Under the pieces are notes generated by a model. That model ran no database searches. It was not told where the DNA came from and worked only from the letters and a program-made list of their open reading frames with translations. Below are positions 20,782-29,652 of a stretch of DNA of 64,000 nucleotides, in pieces. Made by a program: the position numbers and the translations under genes. The stretch is from the NCBI RefSeq assembly GCF_029024925.1, contig NZ_CP118962.1, positions 2,410,001 to 2,474,000 on the forward strand, written 5' to 3'. The first letter of the stretch is position 1, and every line of letters begins with the position of its first letter. This DNA is from Enterococcus faecalis. Lineage in GTDB: Bacteria > Bacillota > Bacilli > Lactobacillales > Enterococcaceae.

Positions 20782-22167
20782 TTATTCACTACTTGAATTA
20801 TTGACATACTGATCTACTAATACTTGATGTTCTTCATATGTTTTTGAGAAGTAGACTTTTCCTGTAGAAATATCTGCTACAAAGTATAAATAGTCACTTG
20901 GTGTCGGATTCAAGACTGCTTTAATTGACTCCTCACTTGGGCTATCTAATGGTCCTGGTCCATAACCAGTATTTTTATACAAGTTATAAGACGAGTCCAC
21001 TTCCAAGTCAGCATACGTTACAGTTTCTTTGTGTTCTCCTAGAGCATACAAAATAGAAATATCTGATTGGATTGGCATATCGGCAGCCAAGCGGTTAAAG
21101 AATACTTGCGCAATTTGTTTGCGGTCTGCTTCTTTGACTCCTTCTTTTTCAACCAATGAAGCTAACGTTAAGACTTGCTGATTGGTTAAATTCTTTGCAT
21201 GAATTGTCGGCGTATATTGTTCCATTACTGTGTTCATTTTAGCAATCATTTGTTCGACAAATTCAGGAAGTGTTGCTTTTTTGTAGTAATCATAAGTTGC
21301 CGGGAACAAATAGCCTTCTAAGCGATAACGAACACCTTCTGCAGTTGCAGCACTTTCAAGTAAATCAGGATACTTAGCTTTCATTTGATTGAAGAAGTCT
21401 TCGTTTTTCATTAATGCAATGAAATCTGCTTTCTTGAAATCTGTATTTTTTTCAATAGCTTCGCCAATTTTATCTATATCGTAGCCTTCAGGAATCGTTA
21501 CTTTGCCATCTGCAATTTTAGTTGGTTCTGGCGTGCCTCCTTCTTTTAGCATTTCACCAATTTCATCGAGTGTCATGCTTGGAGACATTTGATAATAGCC
21601 CGCTTGAAAATCTGTTAAGTTTTTAAATTTTACGTAGTAGTTAAAAACCATTCCGCTTTTAATGACGTTGCTTTCTTCTAAAACCGCAGCAATTTGCTTA
21701 TTAGAAGATCCTTCTGGGATATGCACTTGAACAAGCTTCTTATTGTTCTTGTCTAGTGGTTGTAGCCCAGCGTCTACATATTTATAAAAAGTAAACCCAA
21801 AGATTGCCATCATTAAAACCAATACAGAAACTACAATTAACACGATACGACCGACTAAACGATCTTCTTTTTTACGTGTTTGTTTTTTTGTATTTGTTGG
21901 CTTTTCGTCTGTTTCAATCGGGGTTGGCTCTTCGACTGTCTGTGTCGTCTTGTCTTTCCCACGTCTTCGAGCAGCTCTAGAACCTGCACGTGTTTGTGTT
22001 GTGCGGCTCGCTGTTTCTTGTGATTCATCAGATGAAGGTTGGGGAGACCTATCATTTTTTTCAGAGGAATCAGGTTGATCGCCATCATTTCTACCTTTTA
22101 AAGACCCAGTTACTTGATCTCTAAGCGAAGATTTGGGATCTTGGTTATTTTGGTTATCATTAGCCAA
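20782..22167 (-). CDS. mltG: endolytic murein transglycosylase MltG
   Basis: A 461-residue cell-wall enzyme that cuts nascent peptidoglycan glycan strands. Residues 1-105 are a polar disordered cytoplasmic region rich in Ser, Asn, Lys and Arg; a single transmembrane helix follows at about 107-128 (RIVLIVVSVLVLMMAIFGF), a LysM-like region at about 140-215, and the YceG catalytic domain to the C-terminus with the catalytic Glu in TLASLVEKEGVKEADR and the TGYGPGPLDSPSEESIKAVLNP block. The long low-complexity N-terminus is normal for lactic acid bacteria. Confidence 0.94.
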   Translation of the reverse strand: MANDNQNNQDPKSSLRDQVTGSLKGRNDGDQPDSSEKNDRSPQPSSDESQETASRTTQTRAGSRAARRRGKDKTTQTVEEPTPIETDEKPTNTKKQTRKKEDRLVGRIVLIVVSVLVLMMAIFGFTFYKYVDAGLQPLDKNNKKLVQVHIPEGSSNKQIAAVLEESNVIKSGMVFNYYVKFKNLTDFQAGYYQMSPSMTLDEIGEMLKEGGTPEPTKIADGKVTIPEGYDIDKIGEAIEKNTDFKKADFIALMKNEDFFNQMKAKYPDLLESAATAEGVRYRLEGYLFPATYDYYKKATLPEFVEQMIAKMNTVMEQYTPTIHAKNLTNQQVLTLASLVEKEGVKEADRKQIAQVFFNRLAADMPIQSDISILYALGEHKETVTYADLEVDSSYNLYKNTGYGPGPLDSPSEESIKAVLNPTPSDYLYFVADISTGKVYFSKTYEEHQVLVDQYVNNSSSE

Positions 22168-22374
22168 AACTAACCCTCCTTACTATTCTATCGTTTATGA
22201 CTGAAACTATTATACATGAAACCTCTTTAAAATTAAATGTTTTTAATAAAAAGACCGTCATTCCCTGATAAAAAATTCATCATTGACAACGTTTAAAGCC
22301 TATGATGGCGCTTTTCTATTGAAACGATAATAAATCTTAAAATCCTCCTAAATTTATCGAAAATCCATTTTCTA

Positions 22375-23028
22375 TTAAGAATTTTGTAGCAAAATAGCAC
22401 CTAAGTCTTTAGGCGATTGTACTAGGAATGTCGCTCCCGCCTCTTGTAATTCTATTTCTTCACCAAATCCATACAAGACACCTATACTATCTAAGCCATT
22501 TTGTTGAGCACCAAGAATGTCATGATTACGATCACCAACCATGATAATTGCTTCTTTGGTTGGGTCTAATTGAGCTTCCGTTAATGCATACTGAATCACA
22601 TCTGCTTTTTTAGAACGATGACCGTCCATGCTCGCTCCATAGATGCCTGTAAAATAACGATCTAAATCAAAATGAGTAATAATCTTTTTAGCAAATTCTT
22701 CTGGCTTGGAAGTCGCAATGTATAACTTTGCTCCCGCTTCCTTTAACCTTGTTAGTACCTCTGGGATCCCTGGATACACATGATTTTCAAACATACCTTT
22801 TCTCTGATAATACGCTCGATAATGACCCACGGCTTGTTGCGCTGCTTCAGCTGAAGGCGCCATGTGCAAAAATGACTCATATAAAGGCGGCCCTATGAAA
22901 GAACGTAACGTCTCCTCGCTAGGAGCTGGCCAGCCTAATTGTTCTGTTGCGTACAAAATAGAACGCATAATGCCGCTACCAGAATCCGTAATTGTGCCAT
23001 CTAAATCAAATAAAATCGTTTGATACAT
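22375..23028 (-). CDS. HAD-superfamily phosphatase (Gph/PgmB-like)
   Basis: A haloacid-dehalogenase phosphatase of about 217 residues. Motif I DLDGTITDSGSG, motif II YIATSKPEEF, the lysine in HRSKKADVI, and motif IV VGDRNHDILGA are present, with an alpha-helical cap between motifs I and II. The closest recognisable class is the Gph-like phosphoglycolate phosphatases, but the substrate is open. The ATG at 23028 starts at the conserved MYQTILFDLDGT; an upstream in-frame start would add 24 non-conserved residues. It lies behind the epimerase gene on the same strand. Confidence 0.85.
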   Translation of the reverse strand: MYQTILFDLDGTITDSGSGIMRSILYATEQLGWPAPSEETLRSFIGPPLYESFLHMAPSAEAAQQAVGHYRAYYQRKGMFENHVYPGIPEVLTRLKEAGAKLYIATSKPEEFAKKIITHFDLDRYFTGIYGASMDGHRSKKADVIQYALTEAQLDPTKEAIIMVGDRNHDILGAQQNGLDSIGVLYGFGEEIELQEAGATFLVQSPKDLGAILLQNS

Positions 23029-23126
23029 CTTCACTTCACTACTTTCTAGCATTTTTTGTCTAATTGATTCTTCAAAATAAGATACGCAAAAGAAGCACAT
23101 TTTTCAGCGCTTCTCTGCCTTTTTAT

Positions 23127-24278
23127 TTATTTTGCTGTAAACGTATCTGGTTTTTTATCTGATTGCTGCATTTCATAGGCAATGGCTTCAACGATTCGAC
23201 GGCTAGCTTGACCATCCCCATACGGATTTTGTGCATGCGCCATCGCGTGGTAAGCATCAGAATCAGTCAATAATGTTTTCGCCTCTTGATAGACTACTTG
23301 TTCGTCTGTACCAACCAATTTCAATGTTCCTGCCGCTACGCCTTCTGGACGTTCCGTTGTATCTCGTAAAACTAAAACTGGCACCCCTAAGGAAGGAGCT
23401 TCTTCTTGCACACCGCCAGAATCAGTTAAAATTAACGCACTTTTCGCTGCAAAATTTTGAAAATCTTTGACATCCAATGGTTCAATTAAATGCACACGAG
23501 CTAATTCACCTAAGTGTTCCGCTACTATTTCACGGACTTTGGGATTTTTGTGCATAGGGAAAATGACTTCAATTTCTGGATGTTCCATTACAAGTCGACG
23601 AACAGCTTTAAAAACATTTGCCATTGGCAGGCCTAAATTTTCACGACGATGCATTGTGATTAGTACAATGCGTTGGTCTGTAGGGATTTTTTCCAATAAA
23701 TCATTTTGATAGTGGGCATCAACGGTGTACGCCATCGCGTCAATCGCTGTATTGCCAGTCACATAAATATGTTCTTCTGGATGATTTTCTTTGATTAAAT
23801 TGTCCTTACTTTGAGTAGTTGGGGCAAAATAAATATCAGTTAACACATCTACCAGTTGACGATTCATTTCTTCCGGAAACGGAGAATATTTTTGCCAGGT
23901 CCGCAATTCTGCTTCCACATGTCCCACTGGAATCTGTTGATAAAAAGCAGCCAATGCAGCCGCAAATGACGTGGTTGTATCGCCATGAACCAAGACAATA
24001 TCCGGCTGTTCTGTCACAAGAACCTCAGTTAATAAATTCAAAACACGACTTGTAATATCTGTTAAGGTTTGCCCATCTTTCATGATATTTAAATCATGAT
24101 TCGGTGTAATTTGAAAATCTTCTAACACTTGATCCAACATTTGGCGATGTTGCGCTGTTACGACTACTACAGAGTCAAATCCTTCACTTTGCTCTTCTAA
24201 AACTTTGATTAAGGGGGCCATTTTGATCGCTTCTGGCCGTGTTCCAAAAACCGTCATTACTTTAATTTTCTTCATCAT
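23127..24278 (-). CDS. wecB: UDP-N-acetylglucosamine 2-epimerase (non-hydrolysing)
   Basis: A 383-residue enzyme that interconverts UDP-GlcNAc and UDP-ManNAc for wall or capsular polymers. Signature elements are MTVFGTRPEAIKMAPLI, VHGDTTTSFAAALAAFY, HVEAELRTWQKYSPFPEEMNR, TMHRRENLG and LTDSGGVQEEAPSLGVPVLVLRDTTERPEG. The highly conserved AGLRT is changed to AELRT here. It sits 14 bp downstream of the carbonic anhydrase-like gene and 27 bp upstream of the longest phosphatase frame, so the three are probably co-transcribed. Confidence 0.94.
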   Translation of the reverse strand: MMKKIKVMTVFGTRPEAIKMAPLIKVLEEQSEGFDSVVVVTAQHRQMLDQVLEDFQITPNHDLNIMKDGQTLTDITSRVLNLLTEVLVTEQPDIVLVHGDTTTSFAAALAAFYQQIPVGHVEAELRTWQKYSPFPEEMNRQLVDVLTDIYFAPTTQSKDNLIKENHPEEHIYVTGNTAIDAMAYTVDAHYQNDLLEKIPTDQRIVLITMHRRENLGLPMANVFKAVRRLVMEHPEIEVIFPMHKNPKVREIVAEHLGELARVHLIEPLDVKDFQNFAAKSALILTDSGGVQEEAPSLGVPVLVLRDTTERPEGVAAGTLKLVGTDEQVVYQEAKTLLTDSDAYHAMAHAQNPYGDGQASRRIVEAIAYEMQQSDKKPDTFTAK

Positions 24279-24291
24279 TTTCCTCCTAATT

Positions 24292-24783
24292 CTATGTTAG
24301 TTTCGGGTATTTTTGTTGGCGAAATTCTTCTGCTCGTTGAATATAATGTAAGGCGTTCGTATGATTACTGGCTATTTCTGCTGCCGTTAACGGACGGATA
24401 ACCTTCGCGGGTCGACCAAATGCTAAAACATTTGGCGGGATAATTTTGCCTTCTGTCACTAAAGAGCCCGCACCAATCAGGCTGTTTTCTCCAATAATGG
24501 CATTATTTAGAATCGTTGAACCCATGCCAATCAAAGCACCATCACCGATTTTACAACCGTGTAACATGCATTGATGGCCCACCGTTACATACTTGCCTAC
24601 AATTGTCGGGGCATCTTCATCAACATGAATAATCGTGCCATCTTGAATATTACTACCTTCACCAATGGTAATTGTGTTACTGTCACCTCTTAAGACCGAC
24701 TGAAACCAAATATTACTATCCTTCGCTAGTTGTACGTTTCCATAGACATCTGCACTAGCAGCAATAAAATATTCTTTTTTCAA
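24292..24783 (-). CDS. gamma-carbonic anhydrase-like hexapeptide-repeat protein
   Basis: A 163-residue left-handed beta-helix protein. Hexapeptide repeats run through NIWFQSVLRGDSNTITIGEGSNIQDGTIIHVDEDAPTIVGKYVTVGHQCMLHGCKIGDGALIGMGS. The metal-binding histidines of the PaaY/YrdA gamma class are seen in IIHV, VGHQCMLHGC. Enzymatic activity is not proven for many members. First gene of the cluster with the epimerase and phosphatase. Confidence 0.88.
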   Translation of the reverse strand: MKKEYFIAASADVYGNVQLAKDSNIWFQSVLRGDSNTITIGEGSNIQDGTIIHVDEDAPTIVGKYVTVGHQCMLHGCKIGDGALIGMGSTILNNAIIGENSLIGAGSLVTEGKIIPPNVLAFGRPAKVIRPLTAAEIASNHTNALHYIQRAEEFRQQKYPKLT

Positions 24784-24852
24784 ACTCTGTCACCTCTTTT
24801 CATTAAGTATAGACAAGAATTCCTCACTTTCATAGTAAAAAAGACAAGAAAA

Positions 24853-25020
24853 GAGCGTGGGACAAAAATCACTTTGGATTTTTGCTCCACGCTCAAAAAC
24901 TGATAAACGGCGGGAACAAAAGCAACTCCTTCGGAAATAAGCCGGAATTCTCCAAAAATTACAGAACAATTTTCGGAAATTCCTTCTTATTTCTCGGAGT
25001 TAAGCGCTTCTGTCCCGACC
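24853..25020. repeat. intergenic inverted-repeat element
   Basis: The stretch holds a hairpin GAGCGTGGGACAAAAATC...GCTCCACGCTC (24856-24896) and then a larger imperfect inverted repeat bounded by AGCAACTCC (about 24921) and GGAGTTAAGCGCTTCTGTCC (about 24996-25015). It looks like a mobile intergenic repeat of the kind scattered in enterococcal genomes, perhaps doubling as a terminator for efrB. Genome-wide copies cannot be checked here. Confidence 0.45.
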
Positions 25021-25025
25021 TCTTT

Positions 25026-26795
25026 TTATTCCTCATAGTCGCCTTCTTCAGCAAATTGACTATTGTATAGTTTTTCATAGAAGCCACCTTGTTCCAGCAA
25101 CTCATGATGCGTACCTTTTTCAATGATTTCTCCTTGTTTCATAACAAGAATTAAATCAGCTTCACGAATAGTTGATAGGCGGTGGGCAATAACGAAACTC
25201 GTTCGTCCTTCCATAACACGATCCATTGCTTTTTGAATTAAGGCTTCCAAGCGTGTATCGACTGAACTAGTCGCCTCATCTAAAATCAAAATTTTCGGAT
25301 CAGAAATTACCGCTCGGGCAATGGTCAACAATTGTTTTTGACCAAGGGAAACGTTATCTCCCTCAGAATTGATTTCCATTTCATACCCGTCTGGCATTGT
25401 CCGAATGAAGTGATCCACATTGGCCGTTTTCGCTGCATCGACAACTTCATAATCCGTGGCATCTAACTTCCCAAAACGAATGTTATCTGCAATGGTACCT
25501 TTATACAACCAAGCATCTTGCAATACCATTCCAAATACAGATCGGACATCACTACGGTTCATTTTTTTCGTATCAATGCCATCAATTTTAATGGCGCCTT
25601 CTGTTACATCATAAAAACGCATCAGTAAGTTGATTAAGGTTGTTTTCCCAGCGCCAGTTGGTCCCACAATCGCAACCATTTGGCCCGCATCAACTTTAAA
25701 GTTCAAATTACGAATTAACGGTTTTTCTGGGTCATAACTAAAGCTGACATTTTCAAATTCAACAGAGCCTAAAATAGGTTCTGGCAAAGGAACATCTTGT
25801 TCGTTAAGTTCTTCTTCTGGCTCATCTAGGATTTCAAAAATCCGCATGGTCGAAGCTGAAGCGCTTTGTAAAGCTGCAGACAACTGCGTAATATTCCCCA
25901 TTGGTTGGCTAATTTGCCAAATATATTGAATAAACGCTTGTAATTGCCCCACTACGATCACACCAGCAACCACATAGTAACTACCAAGGACAGCTACCCC
26001 GATATAGGTCCCATAAGCGGTCATCTGAACCAATGGCAACATTAATCCTGAGATAAAGGATGCTTTGAAACCAAAACCATTTAAACGATGATTAACTTGT
26101 TTAAAGCCTTCAAGGGTTTCTTTTTCCCGACCATATAGTTTTAAAACACTGAACCCAGTCATATTTTCTTGAACATAACCATTTAAGTCTCCTAAAGAAT
26201 TTTGCATTCCTTGGAAATATTTCTGGGAGATTTTAACAATTGTTCTTGAAATAATCAGAGACAACGGAATCATAATTACTGAAAAAATCGCCATCAGCGG
26301 ATTGATTAAGAACATCATCACTACCGCCATCACAATACCTAGGACTGCCGAAACAATATTAATAAAACTTTGTTGCATCGCATTGCTGACAGCATCCACA
26401 TCGTTCGTCACCCGTGACAAAATATTTCCTTGTTGGTTCTTATCAAAATAAGAAACTGGCAAACGATTGATTTTTTCTTCAATATCGCGACGTAAATCGC
26501 GCATGGATTGTTGAACGACATTCGTCATTAAAAAGCCTGACAAAAATTGTGCCACACAATAACCTGTTCCCACAACTAAAATCCAAATTAAACATTGGAT
26601 TACATAATCAAAATTAATGGATTCGCCAGCCGCAATATTACGGCTAATTTCTGTCGTTGGTAATCCAGTCAAATAAGGCAACGCTGCATTAAAGGCAACG
26701 GTTAATATTGTAAATAAAATAACTAAATAAAACGTCACTCGGTACGGTTTAATATAGCGACCGATTCGTTTCATAGAAGAAAAGGCGTGTTTCAT
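25026..26795 (-). CDS. efrB: EfrB, heterodimeric ABC multidrug exporter subunit
   Basis: A 589-residue half-transporter: six transmembrane helices (residues 1-320) then a nucleotide-binding domain. Walker A is GPTGAGKTT, Walker B ILILDEATSSVD with the catalytic Glu intact, switch His in VIAHRLST. The signature motif reads VSLGQKQ instead of LSGGQ, a departure expected in one subunit of an asymmetric heterodimer. With EfrA it exports antimicrobial and fluorescent compounds (known for E. faecalis EfrAB). It overlaps the efrA stop by 4 bp. Confidence 0.93.
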   Translation of the reverse strand: MKHAFSSMKRIGRYIKPYRVTFYLVILFTILTVAFNAALPYLTGLPTTEISRNIAAGESINFDYVIQCLIWILVVGTGYCVAQFLSGFLMTNVVQQSMRDLRRDIEEKINRLPVSYFDKNQQGNILSRVTNDVDAVSNAMQQSFINIVSAVLGIVMAVVMMFLINPLMAIFSVIMIPLSLIISRTIVKISQKYFQGMQNSLGDLNGYVQENMTGFSVLKLYGREKETLEGFKQVNHRLNGFGFKASFISGLMLPLVQMTAYGTYIGVAVLGSYYVVAGVIVVGQLQAFIQYIWQISQPMGNITQLSAALQSASASTMRIFEILDEPEEELNEQDVPLPEPILGSVEFENVSFSYDPEKPLIRNLNFKVDAGQMVAIVGPTGAGKTTLINLLMRFYDVTEGAIKIDGIDTKKMNRSDVRSVFGMVLQDAWLYKGTIADNIRFGKLDATDYEVVDAAKTANVDHFIRTMPDGYEMEINSEGDNVSLGQKQLLTIARAVISDPKILILDEATSSVDTRLEALIQKAMDRVMEGRTSFVIAHRLSTIREADLILVMKQGEIIEKGTHHELLEQGGFYEKLYNSQFAEEGDYEE

Positions 26796-28519
26796 GCTAA
26801 TTCCTCCTCTGACAATTGAGAAGCCGCAATATCATAGTAAATTGGACAAGTCTCAAGTAATTCACGATGTGTGCCAATTCCGACCACGTCGCCTTCGTTT
26901 AAAACAACAATGCGGTCCGCATGCATAATTGTTCCAACACGTTGTGCCACAATTAAAACAGTAGATTCTGTTGTTTCTTTTTTCAGACGCGCTCGTAAAT
27001 TTGCATCTGTTTGATAATCTAACGCAGAAAAACTATCATCAAATATATAAATTTCCGGATTGCGAATAATCGCCCGTGCGATAGCTAAACGTTGTTTTTG
27101 ACCACCAGAAAAGTTCGTGCCACCTTCTGAAAGAGGTTCATCATAGCCTTGCGGTTTTTGTGAAACAAATTCTGTTGCTTGAGCAATGTCAATTGCTCGT
27201 TCCATTTCTTCTAACGTCGCATCTTCCTTACCGTAGCGAAGGTTATCAGCAATTGTACCAGTAAAAAGTAACGCTTTTTGTGGAATATAGCCAATCTTAT
27301 TGCGTAATGCACTAAGTTTGTACTCTTTTACGTTCACTCCATCGATTAAAATTTCACCTTCTGATACATCATAAAACCGTGGAATCAATTGAATTAATGT
27401 TGATTTCCCACTACCTGTGCTCCCAATAAAGGCCACTGTTTCACCAGGTGACGCCTTAAAACTTACATTGCGGATGACTGGGCTTTCCGCATGTCCAGGA
27501 TAGGCAAAGGTTACATTTTTAAACTCTAGATAGCCTTTAGTAGCTGTTTCTGTTACGCCTTCTTCTTCACGAATAGCTGGTTCCATGTCTAAGGCTTCTT
27601 GAATCCGCGAAGCCGAAACCGCAGCCCGAGGATACATCATAAAGACACTGGCAAATAACATAAACGAGAACAGCGCATGGAAAATATATTCAATAAAAGC
27701 TATTAAATTCCCAACTTCTAAATCCCCATGGCTGATTTGAACAGTCCCGCTCCAAATGATTAAGACCATTACAATATTAAATAAGAAAAAGAACCCTGGT
27801 TGGGCTGCTGCCATTAAACGAAACAGGCTTTTTGAACTTTTAGTGTAAGTTTCATTGACTTTATTAAAACGAGATTCTTCAAATTTTTCATTAACAAATG
27901 CGCGTATTACCCGCAATCCAGAAAGATTTTCTCTTAAAATCCCATTGATTCCATCTAAGTTCTTTTGTTGCTTTTTAGATAACGGTTCTGACAAACGAGC
28001 AATTCCGACAACTGCTAGCAGTAGAAAAGGCAAGGCACCTAAAACGTACATTCCTAACGACGGACTCGTCCGCATCACCATGTAAAGACTGGCAATAAAC
28101 ATCACTGGCGTCATAAAGCCAAGACGTAAAATATTTCCCATGAAGAGCATAATTTGGTATGCATCATTGGTAGTTCGCGTAATTAAGGAAGAAACCCCAA
28201 TACTTTCATATTCACTGTGTGAGAAAGTTTGAATCTTTTCAAATAAATCATCACGAATATCACGAACAATGTTTGTTGTAATTCTGGCACCAAAGTACCC
28301 TAGCAAAATATTCATTGCGACACCAATAATCGTAATTACAACCATCCAAATCCCTTGCTGATAAATATAGTCCATATCTTTAGGAATAATTCCTTTGTCA
28401 ATCATTCGTGCTAAAATGGTCGGCAAGCCTAATTCAATCAAAATAAAACCAAACACACAAATAAAATCAGCGAAAAGTAATTTCTTATAACGCATTGTGT
28501 AACGCCACATTAACTTCAA
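26792..28519 (-). CDS. efrA: EfrA, heterodimeric ABC multidrug exporter subunit
   Basis: A 575-residue half-transporter with an N-terminal six-helix domain and a C-terminal ATPase. Walker A GSTGSGKST and signature FSGGQKQRLAIARA are canonical, but Walker B reads IYIFDDSFSALD, with Asp in place of the catalytic Glu, and the switch position reads VAQRVGT without His. So the degenerate ATP site has its catalytic residues in EfrA and its signature loop in EfrB, the usual heterodimer pattern. First gene of the pair. Confidence 0.93.
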   Translation of the reverse strand: MKLMWRYTMRYKKLLFADFICVFGFILIELGLPTILARMIDKGIIPKDMDYIYQQGIWMVVITIIGVAMNILLGYFGARITTNIVRDIRDDLFEKIQTFSHSEYESIGVSSLITRTTNDAYQIMLFMGNILRLGFMTPVMFIASLYMVMRTSPSLGMYVLGALPFLLLAVVGIARLSEPLSKKQQKNLDGINGILRENLSGLRVIRAFVNEKFEESRFNKVNETYTKSSKSLFRLMAAAQPGFFFLFNIVMVLIIWSGTVQISHGDLEVGNLIAFIEYIFHALFSFMLFASVFMMYPRAAVSASRIQEALDMEPAIREEEGVTETATKGYLEFKNVTFAYPGHAESPVIRNVSFKASPGETVAFIGSTGSGKSTLIQLIPRFYDVSEGEILIDGVNVKEYKLSALRNKIGYIPQKALLFTGTIADNLRYGKEDATLEEMERAIDIAQATEFVSQKPQGYDEPLSEGGTNFSGGQKQRLAIARAIIRNPEIYIFDDSFSALDYQTDANLRARLKKETTESTVLIVAQRVGTIMHADRIVVLNEGDVVGIGTHRELLETCPIYYDIAASQLSEEELA

Positions 28520-28747
28520 TTAATCATCTCCTTCTTATCTTACTTTAAATTTTCTAGTACTCCCACTGTATCAAAAAGAAATCGGTAATACAAGCTGTCT
28601 GGCTAGAAAAAACAGCCTTTCGCTTTCTATCCTTTCTCTTTTAGATTTTCTAAAAAATAGATAATTTTAATGATTTACTTATACGATTAAAATTGCTACT
28701 TCCTTTTGATTGTGCCATAATTGGGAAAAACTGAAAGGACCCTTTGA

Positions 28748-29161
28748 ATGAAAAAATTATTCTTCATTTTTCTCGGTTCCTGTACGTTTGCTTTAGGCAC
28801 GTTAGGAATCTTTTTGCCGCTTTTACCCACCACTGGTTTTTATTTATTAACGGCCTTTTTTTGGATGCGTAGTTCAGATAAACTTTATAACAAATTTTTA
28901 GCTTCTTCTTATTATCAAAAATATATCCAAGAAGCCTTCTTTGAGAAAAAAATTACTCGTAGAGGTAAATGGAAACTATTTATTTCCATGTTTCTTTTAT
29001 TTGCCATTCCGTGTTTAATTGTCCGAAATACGTTGATGACTACGACTTTAGCGATTGTTTATTTAGCCCACGTGATTGGCTTAAGTTGGTATTGGCGTCC
29101 TAAAAAAAGGCACTCGAACTTGATCAAGAATAAGGCGAAACAAGAAGTTTGTTTTTTTTAA
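28748..29161 (+). CDS. DUF454 (YbaN-type) membrane protein
   Basis: A 137-residue protein of the YbaN/DUF454 group: LGTLGIFLPLLPTTGFYLLTAFFWMRSSDKLYNKFL is the family core, with three to four membrane helices and a basic C-terminus. Function is unknown. AAAGGACCCTTTG precedes the ATG. The gene is divergent from efrA and stands alone. Confidence 0.82.
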   Translation: MKKLFFIFLGSCTFALGTLGIFLPLLPTTGFYLLTAFFWMRSSDKLYNKFLASSYYQKYIQEAFFEKKITRRGKWKLFISMFLLFAIPCLIVRNTLMTTTLAIVYLAHVIGLSWYWRPKKRHSNLIKNKAKQEVCFF

Positions 29162-29205
29162 AAGTCCAGTGAGTGTTTCTATACTTCCTTATCATTCTAT
29201 GATAA

Positions 29206-29438
29206 AATAAGCTTAATTGTTGTTATTCACAACACACGGGACGGTTGAAAAAAGAACACATAAAATCAAATACCCAGAATGAAGCAAAGTCGAGGCTTCA
29301 TTTCATCATTAACAGATGTTTTTGATGAGCATTCTTTTTTAGGTGATCAGCACCTCGTTTTGTTGTGTTTAATTTTCTGTCTTAAAATGAAAAAAACTAT
29401 AAATTGCTACTATTAGTAGCTGAAGGAGAAATGAATCG
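29206..29438 (+). promoter_or_regulatory. 5' leader of the rpoY-rnjA operon with hairpins
   Basis: A TATGATAAAAT -10-like element lies near 29198-29208 with a poor -35. If used, it gives a leader of about 230 nt with two hairpins: GAATGAAGC/GCTTCATTTC (29278-29303) and AGGTGATCAGCACCT (29341-29355) followed by a T-rich run. The second resembles a weak intrinsic terminator and could act as an attenuator. No small ORF was convincing in it. Confidence 0.4.
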
Positions 29439-29651
29439 ATGATTTACAAAGTATACTATCAAGAAACAAAAATCAGAAACCCAAAAAGAGAAGACACAAA
29501 ATCTCTTTACATGGAAGCCGATAGCGATGTAATCGTGCGCCAATTAGTTGAAGAAAATACCCCATACAATATTGAATACGTTCAATTATTAGACGAAAAA
29601 CATCTTGCTTACGAGCAAGAACATGCGGACTTCACTCTAACGGAGTTTTAA
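29439..29651 (+). CDS. rpoY: RNA polymerase epsilon subunit RpoY
   Basis: A 70-residue small RNA polymerase-associated protein found only in Firmicutes (epsilon, formerly DUF1447). The sequence opens [20 protein letters not shown], typical of the family, and is acidic towards the C-terminus. It binds core polymerase; its exact physiological role is debated. GAAGGAGAA precedes the ATG. Its stop lies one base before the RNase J start, a conserved gene pairing. Confidence 0.94.
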   Translation: MIYKVYYQETKIRNPKREDTKSLYMEADSDVIVRQLVEENTPYNIEYVQLLDEKHLAYEQEHADFTLTEF

Positions 29652-29652
29652 C

